A stretch of 64,000 bases of DNA from CAINVV01 sp038323575. Its GTDB lineage: Bacteria > Bacteroidota > Bacteroidia > Bacteroidales > Prolixibacteraceae. Location of the stretch: positions 1 to 64,000 of the forward strand of contig JBBQHB010000002.1 in the NCBI GenBank assembly GCA_038323575.1, read 5' to 3'. A program made the translations under genes and the position numbers. The number at the start of each line of letters is the position of its first letter. Position 1 is the first letter of the stretch. The notes beneath the pieces were generated by a model. That model did not search any database. It saw only the letters and a list, made by a program, of their open reading frames with translations, and had not been told where the DNA came from. This document shows positions 36,961-45,838 of this stretch, piece by piece.

Positions 36961-37872
36961 ATGACTTTAACTGAAAGCCAAAGAAACGGCATCATTTATA
37001 CTGTTCTGATTCATGCAGGCATTCTGCTTTTTATGCTGATGCTTACCTTGAGGGCTGATAAAATTTTTCAGTCAGACGAAGGTCTTCTTGTCGATTTTGG
37101 CTATTCAGAAACCGGAATAGGAGAGGAAGAACCTTCAGCGGTCTATTCAAAAAATGACAATCTGTACAAACCTCCGGTTCAGGCAAACCAAAAAGCCACC
37201 TCTGCGCCTGCTCCAAAATTCAAACCAACCGAGATTAAACCGGAAAATTTACTGACACAGGAGCAAGAACCCTCGATTGCACTGCATTCTTCACCAAAGG
37301 TTGAAAAGAAAACTGTGGAAAAAAAACAACCTGATCCTTCCATAGAACTGGAAAAGCAACGCAGGCGTGAACAACTTGCACAACAGCAGGCTGAGGAACA
37401 GCAGCTTCAGAAAAAAATAAAGGAAGAGCAGGTGATCGGGAACATCAATTCGAGGGCTAAAAATGCTTTCGGTGGTGGATTAACAGACAACGGATCAACC
37501 TCCAAAGGTGAAGGAATCACCTACGGCCCAGGAAACCAGGGCGACCCTAACGGTCAGCCGGGTGTGAAAAGGTACGGTCCCGGCGGCGGAACCGGGAATA
37601 ATATTTCTTATAATCTCTCCGGACGTCAGGCACGTTCCATGCCAAAGCCGGCTTATCCGGGCAATGAAGGCGGAATCGTAGTGGTTGAAGTTACTGTTGA
37701 TAAGTTGGGCAAGGTTTCAGCTGTTCGCGGAGGTATTTTTGGCTCAACCTCAAGCAATCCGGATTTGCTGGAAGCTGCTACCAAAGCAGCCCGCGAAGCC
37801 AGGTTCAATGTCGACGACAATGCCCCGGCCTTCCAGAAAGGAACAATCACGTATCATTTTGTGCTGCAGTAA
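36961..37872 (+). CDS. TonB-like energy transducer
   Basis: Predicted 303-residue protein with the TonB layout: a single N-terminal membrane segment (about 12-30, TVLIHAGILLFMLMLTL), a Pro/Lys/Glu/Gln-rich periplasmic spacer (about 60-150) with a helical stretch, a glycine-rich region (about 165-205), and a C-terminal TonB fold (SMPKPAYPGNEGG to TYHFVLQ). It would couple the proton gradient to outer-membrane transport, but no exbB/exbD genes are adjacent. Confidence 0.82.
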   Translation: MTLTESQRNGIIYTVLIHAGILLFMLMLTLRADKIFQSDEGLLVDFGYSETGIGEEEPSAVYSKNDNLYKPPVQANQKATSAPAPKFKPTEIKPENLLTQEQEPSIALHSSPKVEKKTVEKKQPDPSIELEKQRRREQLAQQQAEEQQLQKKIKEEQVIGNINSRAKNAFGGGLTDNGSTSKGEGITYGPGNQGDPNGQPGVKRYGPGGGTGNNISYNLSGRQARSMPKPAYPGNEGGIVVVEVTVDKLGKVSAVRGGIFGSTSSNPDLLEAATKAAREARFNVDDNAPAFQKGTITYHFVLQ

Positions 37873-37909
37873 TTTATGCTATTCAATTGGATTTGAAAGC
37901 ACAAAATGA

Positions 37910-37951
37910 AAAGGATAAAGGATAAAGGATAAAGGATAAAGGATAAAGGAT
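37910..37951. repeat. (AAAGGAT)6 array
   Basis: Six perfect heptamers followed by AAAGTGG, 38 bases after the TonB-like gene. It is the left arm of an inverted pair with the array at 38050-38077. Confidence 0.95.
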
Positions 37952-38049
37952 AAAGTGGCATTTGTGTTGAATTGGAGATTAACTCAACTAAATTAGGTTT
38001 CCATTTTATAAGTTAACGTCGCGATCATGATAATGGCGTTCTTCACTTT

Positions 38050-38077
38050 ATCCTTTATCCTTTATCCTTTATCCTTT
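38050..38077. repeat. (ATCCTTT)4 array, inverted copy
   Basis: Four perfect units in reverse-complement orientation to 37910-37951, preceded by CACTTT, which mirrors the AAAGTG end of the other array. About 98 bases separate the arms, so the region could fold into a long hairpin upstream of typA. Confidence 0.95.
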
Positions 38078-38144
38078 CCATCGGGGGTAATGTAAATTTA
38101 ACAGATTGTTTTTATCACGCTGATTCATAGCCCTAAATAATGAC

Positions 38145-38152
38145 TATCTTTG
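38145..38152 (+). promoter_or_regulatory. Bacteroidota -7 box upstream of typA
   Basis: TATCTTTG matches TAnnTTTG and is 17 bases before the start codon, implying a very short leader. Confidence 0.6.
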
Positions 38153-38168
38153 CACCCAAATTAAGAAG

Positions 38169-39971
38169 ATGCGAAAAATAAGAAATATAGCCATTATTGC
38201 ACACGTTGACCACGGCAAAACCACACTGGTAGACAAGATGATACTGCACTCCAACATCTTTCGGTCCAACCAACATCCCGGAGAATTGATCCTTGACAGC
38301 AACGACCTGGAACGTGAAAGAGGGATTACTATCCTGGCAAAAAACGTTTCGGTAGTATACAAAGGAGTCAAAATAAATATCATCGATACCCCGGGTCACT
38401 CCGATTTTGGCGGTGAGGTTGAAAGGGTACTGAACATGGCAGACGGTGTGCTGCTGCTTGTAGATGCTTTTGAAGGCACAATGCCTCAAACACGGTTTGT
38501 CCTCCAAAAAGCTATTGAACTCGGATTAAAACCAATCGTGGTTGTCAACAAAGTAGACAAACCTAACTGCAGGCCTGACGTTGTTCACGAACAAGTATTT
38601 GAGCTGATGTACAGTTTGGACGCCTCAGAGGATCAGCTTGATTTTCCGACGATATACGGTTCAGCCAAACAAAACTGGATGAGCACTGACTGGAAAAACC
38701 CCACCACCGATATCGAACCGCTTTTCGACGCCATTCTGGAGCACATTCCTGCTCCGCCCGAAAATGATGGAACACCTCAGATGCTGATTACCTCACTCGA
38801 TTACTCCAAATACATCGGAAGAATTGCAATAGGCCGTATTCACCGCGGAGAAATCAAAGAGGGAATGAATGTTTCACTGGTCAAGCGCGACGGAACAATT
38901 ACGCGGTCAAGAATAAAAGAATTGCATGTTTTCACCGGATTGGGCCGCGAAAAAGTAGCAACAGCCCTAAACGGGGATATTTGTGCACTGGTCGGAATCG
39001 ATGATTTTGAAATCGGAGATACCATTTGTGACTACGAAAATCCGGAAGCGCTAGATCCCATTGACGTAGATGAGCCAACCATGAGTATGTTGTTTACCAT
39101 CAACAACTCACCTTTCTACGGCAAAGAAGGAAAATATGTAACCAGCCGTCACATCCACGAACGTCTTGAACGCGAACTGGAGAAGAACCTGGCCCTGCGT
39201 ATCGAACCCACCGATTCGGCCGATTCATGGAACGTAAACGGACGCGGTGTGCTGCACCTGTCAGTCCTGATCGAGACCATGCGCCGCGAGGGTTACGAAT
39301 TACAGGTAGGACAGCCTCAGGTTCTCTACAAAGAAATTGACGGCGAACGCCATGAACCTATCGAGCTTCTCGACATTGACCTTCCTGCTGAAATGGCCGG
39401 TACCGCGATTGATTTCGTTACGCGCCGCAAAGGAGATATGATCAATATGGAGCACAAAGGTGACCGCACCCATCTGGAATTCCATGTCCCTTCACGGGGA
39501 ATCATCGGCCTTCGTACGAATCTTCTTACTGCTACCCAGGGGGAAGCCGTTATGTCACATCGGTTCATGCAGTATGATAAATACAAGGGTCCGATTGAGA
39601 ACCGTATCAACGGATCTTTGATTGCCATGGAAACCGGTACTGCTTTTGCCTACTCGATAGGTAAACTCCAGGACAGGGGACGCTATTTTATTGAACCACA
39701 GGATGAAATTTACGAAGGGCAGGTTTGCGGCGAAAATAACCGCGAAGGCGACCTGGTACTCAACCTGACAAAACCTAAAAAACTGACCAACATGAGGGCC
39801 TCAGGTTCTGACGACAAAATCAGACTGACTCCTGCCACCAAATTCAGTTTGGAAGAAGCGCTTGAATATATCCAAAAAGATGAGTACGTGGAAGTCACAC
39901 CGAAATCAATCCGTTTGAGAAAGATCAAACTGAGCGAAATCGACCGCAAAAGATCTTCTAAAAACAGCTAA
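38169..39971 (+). CDS. typA: Ribosome-associated GTPase TypA/BipA
   Basis: Translational GTPase of the EF-G class needed for 50S assembly and stress growth. The protein (600 residues) has the G domain with AHVDHGKTTL (P-loop, 11-20), ERERGITI and DTPGHSDFGGEVER, NKVDKP, then domains II, III, V and the BipA C-terminal domain (FVTRRKGDMINM, SRGIIGLRTNLLTATQG). Normal length. A hairpin terminator follows. Confidence 0.97.
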   Translation: MRKIRNIAIIAHVDHGKTTLVDKMILHSNIFRSNQHPGELILDSNDLERERGITILAKNVSVVYKGVKINIIDTPGHSDFGGEVERVLNMADGVLLLVDAFEGTMPQTRFVLQKAIELGLKPIVVVNKVDKPNCRPDVVHEQVFELMYSLDASEDQLDFPTIYGSAKQNWMSTDWKNPTTDIEPLFDAILEHIPAPPENDGTPQMLITSLDYSKYIGRIAIGRIHRGEIKEGMNVSLVKRDGTITRSRIKELHVFTGLGREKVATALNGDICALVGIDDFEIGDTICDYENPEALDPIDVDEPTMSMLFTINNSPFYGKEGKYVTSRHIHERLERELEKNLALRIEPTDSADSWNVNGRGVLHLSVLIETMRREGYELQVGQPQVLYKEIDGERHEPIELLDIDLPAEMAGTAIDFVTRRKGDMINMEHKGDRTHLEFHVPSRGIIGLRTNLLTATQGEAVMSHRFMQYDKYKGPIENRINGSLIAMETGTAFAYSIGKLQDRGRYFIEPQDEIYEGQVCGENNREGDLVLNLTKPKKLTNMRASGSDDKIRLTPATKFSLEEALEYIQKDEYVEVTPKSIRLRKIKLSEIDRKRSSKNS

Positions 39972-40002
39972 GCTTCTCCCCTACCGGGAAACCCAAATAA
40001 TT

Positions 40003-40035
40003 ACGAACCCGATTCCTGCAAAGGAGTCGGGTTCG
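40003..40035 (+). terminator. Terminator after typA
   Basis: ACGAACCCGA (40003-40012) pairs perfectly with TCGGGTTCGT (40026-40035 region), with extra TTCC/GGA pairing inside. T-rich sequence follows after a few bases. Confidence 0.65.
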
Positions 40036-40228
40036 TTGCTTTATTTAACGTTTTTTTCCCGTCAGGGACAAAATATGGGAAGAAAAATAATTTTTTATGC
40101 TCCCCAAAATGTCTTCAGACATGAAAAATCAGGCAAATTTCAAACAATGACTACGCTAATCAGTAAAATATTTAGTATTTATTTCATTGATTGTGTGCAA
40201 CTTAAAAAATATTTATAAATAATTTAAA

Positions 40229-40263
40229 AAATATGGTACTATGTGTTGCATAGTACCATATTT
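40229..40263. promoter_or_regulatory. Likely PadR operator
   Basis: Perfect 15-bp inverted repeat AAATATGGTACTATG with a 5-base spacer, about 110 bases before padR. A related palindrome ATGGTACCAT is at 40301-40310. PadR proteins bind such TACTATG...CATAGTA sites and repress their own operon, so autoregulation is likely. Confidence 0.65.
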
Positions 40264-40373
40264 AATATATATATTTGTAATGCCTACTTCAGTGTAATAG
40301 ATGGTACCATATGGATACTAATAGAACAAAAAGTAGCCTATTATTATTTTGAAACAGATAAATTGAAGCTAAA

Positions 40374-40697
40374 ATGAACATAGACAATTCAAAAGCACAA
40401 ATGAGGAAAGGTATCCTGGAGTACTGCATACTTCTGATACTATCCAAAAAGCCTTTGTATGCTTCAGACATCATAGGCGAGCTGAAAGCAGCTCAAATGA
40501 TTGTGGTAGAGGGCACACTCTACCCATTGCTTACCCGGCTGAAAAATGACGGGTATCTCTCCTACCGTTGGGAAGAATCCCTTCAAGGTCCGCCACGTAA
40601 ATATTATGAACTGACTCCGGTTGGTGAAAAATTTCTTACTGAACTTGAAATCTCCTGGGCAGAACTTGTGGATGCCATACAACAGTTGAAAGGATAA
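40374..40697 (+). CDS. PadR-family transcriptional regulator
   Basis: Predicted 107-residue winged-helix regulator (subfamily 2 of PadR). Motifs QMRKGILEYCILLILSKK, LYASDIIGELKAA and VVEGTLYPLLTRLKNDGYL are typical. The stop TAA is formed by the first unit of an AAAGGAT array, so the protein ends QLKG. It is followed by a PspC gene, a pairing common in Bacteroidota, and preceded by a probable operator. Confidence 0.93.
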   Translation: MNIDNSKAQMRKGILEYCILLILSKKPLYASDIIGELKAAQMIVVEGTLYPLLTRLKNDGYLSYRWEESLQGPPRKYYELTPVGEKFLTELEISWAELVDAIQQLKG

Positions 40698-40730
40698 AGG
40701 ATAAAGGATAAAGGATAAAGGATAAAGGAT
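40689..40730. repeat. (AAAGGAT)6 array at padR 3' end
   Basis: Six perfect heptamers followed by AAAGTAG. The first unit contains the padR stop codon. Confidence 0.95.
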
Positions 40731-40737
40731 AAAGTAG

Positions 40738-40759
40738 GGTCAGTCCTGCGTGACTGACC
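40738..40759. repeat. Short hairpin between padR and pspC
   Basis: GGTCAGT and ACTGACC pair around an 8-base loop immediately after the AAAGGAT array. No T-run, so the padR-pspC transcript may continue through it. Confidence 0.5.
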
Positions 40760-40803
40760 GGAAAAAATGAAAATATAAAATACCAACGATAAACAACAAG
40801 AAA

Positions 40804-42402
40804 ATGAAAAAGACATTGACCATCAACCTGAGCGGATCCGTTTTTCACATAGACGATGATGCTTATGAAAAACTTAATGCTTACCTGGCTAAGATCAACC
40901 GCCACTTTGGCAATGACGCCGATGCCAAAGAGATAGTAGAGGATATTGAAGCCAGAATAGCTGAAATCTTCGCCGAAAAGATTAAAGACGGAGGTGAAGT
41001 AATCAACATTGAACATGTCGAAGAGGTAATAGTGATAATGGGTACCCCGGAAGCTATTTCCAACGAGGAGGAAGGAAATGAAAAGGCATTTGAGAAAAAA
41101 ACGTTCAGAGTCAAGGGAAAAAGACTTTTCCGCGATCCTGAAGACCGTGTACTGGGTGGAGTTTGCAGTGGTTTGGGTGCCTATTTTTCCGTAGACCCTG
41201 TTCTTATCAGGATATTATTTGTTTTGGTTTTCTTCTTCCCGATAGGAAGCAGTGTACTGATTTACCTGATACTGTGGATAGTCGTTCCCAAGGCATCCAG
41301 TACTGCCCAAAGGCTCGAGATGAAAGGAGAAGAAGTCAACATTGACAATATCTCCAAATCCATTAAGGAAGAGATGCAGGATGTGAAAGAAAATTTCAGG
41401 AACTACCGTTCCAATCCGGCATATGCGCAAGGCAGGAGCGGCATCCATGAAGTGGGCAACGCCCTTGTAGCAATATTGAAAGTAATCGGAACGATTCTCC
41501 TTGTCATCATTGGGATACCATTCGTCGTTATAGGTCTGGTTGCGCTGATTGTATTGTTTTCCCTTCTTTTTGCCTCTCACCAGGTTTTAAGTATGACTCC
41601 CTTTGAAGGAGGATTAGATCATCTTAACCTCTTTTTCTCGCAGGGATCTACAATCAGTTGGATATGGATCGGAATGGTACTGGTTATCAGTATCCCCCTG
41701 TTGATGCTTGTCTATGCAGGTATAAAAATGATCTTCAGGTTTAAATCACCCAACCATATTTTCGGATCTGTCCTGGCAGGTTTGTTTGTAGTAGGTATTG
41801 TGATCCTGCTGATCAACGGAAGCAGAACACTTGGTGAATTCAGCAAAACAGGAACTGTAACCAACCATGAAATCATTAAAAGCCATTCGGATACACTCTA
41901 CCTCACTGCCAAACAATTACCCGGGTATAAGGATCTGGAAACAATTATTGATCCGGATTTTAACTTCGAACATTTCAAGATCGGTTCGTTAAACGGGAAG
42001 GAAGTATTGATAGGAAGTCCTGAACTCCGAATTTTAAAAAGTAATGAAAATGAGTGTGATTTGTCTGTGAACAAAACATCCCGTGGATTTAACCTCGCCA
42101 AAGCCAAAGAAAATGCAGATGATATAGCTTACCAGTACCAGGTTAAAGATTCACTGATCAACTTCCAACCTGCCTTTATGCTCCCGGGTACCTGGAGAAA
42201 CCAGCGGGTTAATCTCAGGATTCATGTTCCCGTTGGAAAAACCATCTATCTGGATGAAACCTTGAAAAATATCATATGGGACGTTAAAAACACCACCGAT
42301 ACCTATGATGGTGATATGGTTAACAAATACTGGACCATGAAACCGGACGGACTGACGCTTGTTAACAGAGCAGTTCCAAGTGTTAAACCCTTAAAAAAAT
42401 AA
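40804..42402 (+). CDS. PspC-domain membrane protein
   Basis: Predicted 532-residue inner-membrane protein. Residues 1-95 form a soluble helical domain (AKEIVEDIEARIAEIF), then the PspC domain (about 108-170: RLFRDPEDRVLGGVCSGLGAYFSVDPVLIRILF), further membrane segments (about 225-335) and a C-terminal periplasmic beta region with GTWRNQRVNLRIHVPVGK. PspC proteins respond to membrane stress. It is in an operon with padR and the next gene (4-base gap). Confidence 0.9.
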   Translation: MKKTLTINLSGSVFHIDDDAYEKLNAYLAKINRHFGNDADAKEIVEDIEARIAEIFAEKIKDGGEVINIEHVEEVIVIMGTPEAISNEEEGNEKAFEKKTFRVKGKRLFRDPEDRVLGGVCSGLGAYFSVDPVLIRILFVLVFFFPIGSSVLIYLILWIVVPKASSTAQRLEMKGEEVNIDNISKSIKEEMQDVKENFRNYRSNPAYAQGRSGIHEVGNALVAILKVIGTILLVIIGIPFVVIGLVALIVLFSLLFASHQVLSMTPFEGGLDHLNLFFSQGSTISWIWIGMVLVISIPLLMLVYAGIKMIFRFKSPNHIFGSVLAGLFVVGIVILLINGSRTLGEFSKTGTVTNHEIIKSHSDTLYLTAKQLPGYKDLETIIDPDFNFEHFKIGSLNGKEVLIGSPELRILKSNENECDLSVNKTSRGFNLAKAKENADDIAYQYQVKDSLINFQPAFMLPGTWRNQRVNLRIHVPVGKTIYLDETLKNIIWDVKNTTDTYDGDMVNKYWTMKPDGLTLVNRAVPSVKPLKK

Positions 42403-42406
42403 GAAG

Positions 42407-42907
42407 ATGAGCTTTTTTTATCGAATCGGTATATTGGTTGCCATGCTCCTTTCCTTTTTGTCAGGATTCGGACAAAGTAAGGCACAACAGATTTATGACC
42501 GCTACCCAAAGGAGACAGGTTTCACTTACTTCTCCTTCTCCAAATCGATGATCGATGCCATGAATATGAACCTGGATGAAGAGGGCAAAAAAATCACCGG
42601 TGATTTCCAGGAGTGCAGAATATTGATTTACAATTCTGAAAAAGGCAAAATTAAAAATTTCTACCAGGTAGTTTCCAAGGAATTAGACGTTCTTCACTAT
42701 GAACAGATTCATCCTAAAGGTCAAAAATCGGATGATGAAGCCCAATTCTGGATTGAAGGTAAGGGTGACAGGGTATCGGAATGCCACATTATCTTCAGTG
42801 ACAAAGGTGAAAGCCACAACTCCTCCCTGCTCGTTTCCTTCTACGGCAATTTCAAAGTTGAAGACCTGAAGAAACTTGAGAAGATCGGCGAGAAACAAAG
42901 CGAGTAA
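42407..42907 (+). CDS. Exported hypothetical protein (DUF4252-like)
   Basis: Predicted 166-residue secreted or periplasmic protein. The signal peptide ends near SGFGQS, followed by KAQQIYDRYPKETGFTYFSF and a short alpha/beta domain. The sequence resembles the DUF4252 family of Bacteroidota, but I am not certain. It lies 4 bases after pspC, so it belongs to the PadR-controlled operon. Confidence 0.6.
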   Translation: MSFFYRIGILVAMLLSFLSGFGQSKAQQIYDRYPKETGFTYFSFSKSMIDAMNMNLDEEGKKITGDFQECRILIYNSEKGKIKNFYQVVSKELDVLHYEQIHPKGQKSDDEAQFWIEGKGDRVSECHIIFSDKGESHNSSLLVSFYGNFKVEDLKKLEKIGEKQSE

Positions 42908-42991
42908 GGAACAGAGACAGAACAAGAAAAACTGATAAAGGGCAGTAACATTTTGCAACAAGTTGATTTTGACACTTTAACAAATTATTTC

Positions 42992-43894
42992 ATGGTAAAT
43001 ACTGAAAAAAAGAACGTTATCGCATGGATTGCAGTAGTCATATCAGCCTTTTTTGCCAATGTCTGGGCGTATTGGGGTATCATCGAGAATTTTCATGAAG
43101 GATGGTATTTTATACACTTTTGGGAAAATGTTCTGTTAATGTTTGGTCAGTATTTGCTCATGCCCATTGGATTTATGCTTCTCGCCTTCGTCTCAATCAG
43201 GTGGAACAGAATTGGTGCAATATGCCATTTACTAGTGGCGGGTGGAGCTATCTATTTCTTTGGCAAAATGCATGCCGGATTCTTTCTTGTAGCACTTCCT
43301 TTGTTTGGTTTATCACTACTTTATTGGTTTGGAAAACTTGAAAAACAGAGATTTGCGTACATCCTTGTTGTTGGATTACCTATTCTTCAGATACTAAGTA
43401 TCGGAACCTTTTATGCAATACTTATCGCAAAAAGATACAACGATGGAAATTTTGAGACACGTTTAATAAGAGGAAACGGTGTAGAATTGATATGGGCCCC
43501 GCAAGGGCCCGGTTGGCCGGATAGTGGCACATCCTGGGATGATGCAAAGAGAATCTGTGCCCATTTAAATGTGGACGGAAAAACATTGAGTGACAATGAA
43601 TTAAATATCTGGCGTCTTCCAACAATTAACGAGGCGGTGCGTTCAATGGTCTACCACGGTCAGAATGCCGGAGGATTGTGGGATAGTACATCCAGAAAAG
43701 CCATTTACAAAAATCAACCTGACAAAGAATCACCGCTTTGGAACATGCATCTGAAGACAATATATTGGTGGACTTCAACTGAAGTTTCAGAGAAAGCTTC
43801 CTATATAATTGTATATAATGGTGGTGTCTGGCCAAGAAAAAAAGATCTTAAGCCGGGCTATTTGAATTTTAGGGCTGTAAAAGCAATGAAGTAA
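42992..43894 (+). CDS. Membrane protein with C-terminal DUF1566-like domain
   Basis: Predicted 300-residue protein from ATG 42992 (a TTG at 42953 is an alternative). The N-terminal half has about four membrane segments (12-30, 45-65, 72-92, 95-150). The C-terminal half reads GTSWDDAKRIC, ELNIWRLPTINE, WWTSTE and LNFRAVK, the pattern of the DUF1566/Lcl C-terminal lectin-like domain (C-type lectin-like fold). A membrane-tethered DUF1566 domain of this layout is uncommon to me. Function unknown. Confidence 0.65.
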   Translation: MVNTEKKNVIAWIAVVISAFFANVWAYWGIIENFHEGWYFIHFWENVLLMFGQYLLMPIGFMLLAFVSIRWNRIGAICHLLVAGGAIYFFGKMHAGFFLVALPLFGLSLLYWFGKLEKQRFAYILVVGLPILQILSIGTFYAILIAKRYNDGNFETRLIRGNGVELIWAPQGPGWPDSGTSWDDAKRICAHLNVDGKTLSDNELNIWRLPTINEAVRSMVYHGQNAGGLWDSTSRKAIYKNQPDKESPLWNMHLKTIYWWTSTEVSEKASYIIVYNGGVWPRKKDLKPGYLNFRAVKAMK

Positions 43895-43944
43895 AACAGA
43901 CTTAGTGCGGCGTGAAGCCAAGGCTAACAGCTAATAGCTTGAAT

Positions 43945-44721
43945 CTAAGTCAGCGGATATTCTCCCGTTACATCGGTCAGCACTTCGCATCCGGTTTCCG
44001 TAACAAGCAGGGTATGTTCAAACTGGGCGGATAATCTGTCATCCACGGTACGGGCCGTCCATCCATCTTGCTGATCCACTTTTACACGGGGTTTCCCCTC
44101 GTTGATCATCGGTTCGATGGTGAAAATCATTCCGGGTTTCATCTTCGGACCGCTGTTTTTGCGGGCTGCATGGTCGACCTGCGGGTCTTCATGAAACTCC
44201 ACTCCTACCCCGTGGCCGCAAAACTCGTAAACCACGCTAAATCCCTGGGAGGTCGCATATCTGTTGATAAAATAGCCAATGTTGCCAAAATAATTTCCCG
44301 GAAAAACCTGCTGAATTCCAAGATTAAGACACTGTTTGGTAGCCATGACCAATTTTTCTGCCTCTGCTGATATTTTTCCGACCACAAACATCTTGCTGGT
44401 ATCACCGTAATAGCCGTCCAGGATAGTGGTTACATCAACATTGAGTATATCTCCCGATTTTAATATCGTATCGGAGGAGGGAATACCGTGACAAACCACC
44501 TCATTCAAAGAAATGCAGCATGATTTGGGGAATCCGTTGTAATCAAGCGTAGCCGGAAATGCATCCCTTTCCACCATGAATTGATGAATCAGACTATCCA
44601 GGTATTCTGTAGAAACACCTTCTTTAACAAACGGTTCTATATAAAGCAATGTCTCTCCGGCAAGTTTTGAACTTTTACGTATTCCTTCAATCTGCTCAGC
44701 GGTTTTGATCAAGATGTTCAT
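43945..44721 (-). CDS. map: Methionine aminopeptidase
   Basis: Type I metallo-aminopeptidase removing N-terminal methionine. The protein (258 residues) shows the metal ligands D and D in DVTTILDGYYGDTSKMF, H in CGHGVGVEFHEDP, E in FTIEPMI and a second E in FEHTLLV. It begins directly with the catalytic domain (no SEC-C zinc motif). It follows miaA on the - strand, separated by an inverted repeat array. Confidence 0.96.
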   Translation of the reverse strand: MNILIKTAEQIEGIRKSSKLAGETLLYIEPFVKEGVSTEYLDSLIHQFMVERDAFPATLDYNGFPKSCCISLNEVVCHGIPSSDTILKSGDILNVDVTTILDGYYGDTSKMFVVGKISAEAEKLVMATKQCLNLGIQQVFPGNYFGNIGYFINRYATSQGFSVVYEFCGHGVGVEFHEDPQVDHAARKNSGPKMKPGMIFTIEPMINEGKPRVKVDQQDGWTARTVDDRLSAQFEHTLLVTETGCEVLTDVTGEYPLT

Positions 44722-44780
44722 GGGATCGATTTTTCGGTAAAGTTAAAGGTATTCTTATAATCAGCAAGAGTTTTAAAAAA

Positions 44781-44906
44781 AGTGAGCTAAAGTGAACTAA
44801 AGTGAGCTAAAGTGAACTAAAGTACTTCGCATCTGTCATGGATAGTACGGAATTGCGGAGTTCATAACTTTAGTCACTTTAGTTCACTTTAGCTCACTTT
44901 AGGCAC
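44781..44906. repeat. Inverted decamer array (AGTGARCTAA) between miaA and map
   Basis: Four decamers alternating AGTGAGCTAA/AGTGAACTAA occupy 44781-44820. A reverse-complement array (ACTTTAGTTCACTTTAGC and relatives) runs 44867-44906, 46 bases away. On the - strand the structure ends in a T7 run, so it could terminate the miaA transcript. The miaA stop codon TGA lies in the right arm. Confidence 0.9.
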
Positions 44907-45805
44907 TTCATGATAAAAGCAACCTTCTCCTCCATCGGCAAAAATCCGTCCAGCCACTTAATCTCAAAGCCTTCGCGTTCCATTTTCCGGAACCAGGTCA
45001 TCTGACGTTTGGCAAACTGGTGAATGGCGATATTGAGTTTCTCAAACATCTCCTCCCGGGTGAACTGACCTGTAATATAAAGTGTGACATATTTGTACTC
45101 AAGCCCGTAATAAGTAAGATCTTCCGGCGTTAGTCCCTTGTCAAGTAAACCCTGCACTTCCTCAATCATTCCCTCTTCAAGCCGCTGTTTCAATCGGGCA
45201 GTGATACGTTCCCTGCGGGTATTCCTGTCGAATTGAACGCCGATAATCAATGAATTTATCTTCGGGAATTTAAAATCCAAATCCGGGTTTAACAACAAAT
45301 ACGCTTCTATTTCAATGGCGCGGATAACCCGGTTTTTGGTTTCCGTATCACTGCTGTTGTGAAGGGTCTTGTAGCCCTTTAATATTAAAGCAAGCTCATC
45401 CAGCGACAACAGCGACAACTCCTCCCTTCTCTGCTTGTCGGATGGAACCTGGGTCAGTTTATATCCTTTCAATACAGCCTCGAGATACAATCCGCTGCCT
45501 CCGCAGAAGACCGGAAACTTGCCTCTGGACCTGATATCATCGTACGCCTGGATAAACCGGCGCTGAAATTCAAAAACATTGAATTGGGAACCGGCTTCAG
45601 CCAGATCAATCAGGTGATACGGGATCTGTTCTCCTCCTACGATGTAATCAGCAAGGTCTTTCCCCGTTCCCAGATCCATCCCCCGGTATATCTGCCGCGA
45701 ATCGGCCGATAGTATCTCCCCTTTCAGCTGCCGAGCTGCCTGGGCCGCCAACTGGGTTTTACCCGTGGCCGTCGGGCCCAGAATCGTCAACATATCATAT
45801 TTCAT
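44894..45805 (-). CDS. miaA: tRNA dimethylallyltransferase
   Basis: Adds a dimethylallyl group to A37 of UNN-reading tRNAs. The protein (303 residues) has GPTATGKTQLA (P-loop at 10-17), SADSRQIYRGMDLGTGK, CGGSGLYLEAVLKG and FAKRQMTWFR. Its last residues and stop codon (CLK, stop) are encoded within the decamer repeat array. Confidence 0.96.
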   Translation of the reverse strand: MKYDMLTILGPTATGKTQLAAQAARQLKGEILSADSRQIYRGMDLGTGKDLADYIVGGEQIPYHLIDLAEAGSQFNVFEFQRRFIQAYDDIRSRGKFPVFCGGSGLYLEAVLKGYKLTQVPSDKQRREELSLLSLDELALILKGYKTLHNSSDTETKNRVIRAIEIEAYLLLNPDLDFKFPKINSLIIGVQFDRNTRRERITARLKQRLEEGMIEEVQGLLDKGLTPEDLTYYGLEYKYVTLYITGQFTREEMFEKLNIAIHQFAKRQMTWFRKMEREGFEIKWLDGFLPMEEKVAFIMKCLK

Positions 45806-45838
45806 TATTGAATATTATTGTTCAATTAGTTTATTAAT

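Larger units (their letters stand above)
39972..40373. other. 402-base intergenic region before padR
   Basis: It contains the typA terminator (40003-40035) and a strong inverted repeat (40229-40263) plus a palindrome ATGGTACCAT (40301-40310) upstream of padR. The middle is A+T-rich with no supported gene; a 60-codon frame from 40036 is not protein-like. Confidence 0.7.

Noticed and set aside
37910..38077. Possible CRISPR array
   Set aside because: The repeat is a 7-base tandem without spacers and no cas genes are present.
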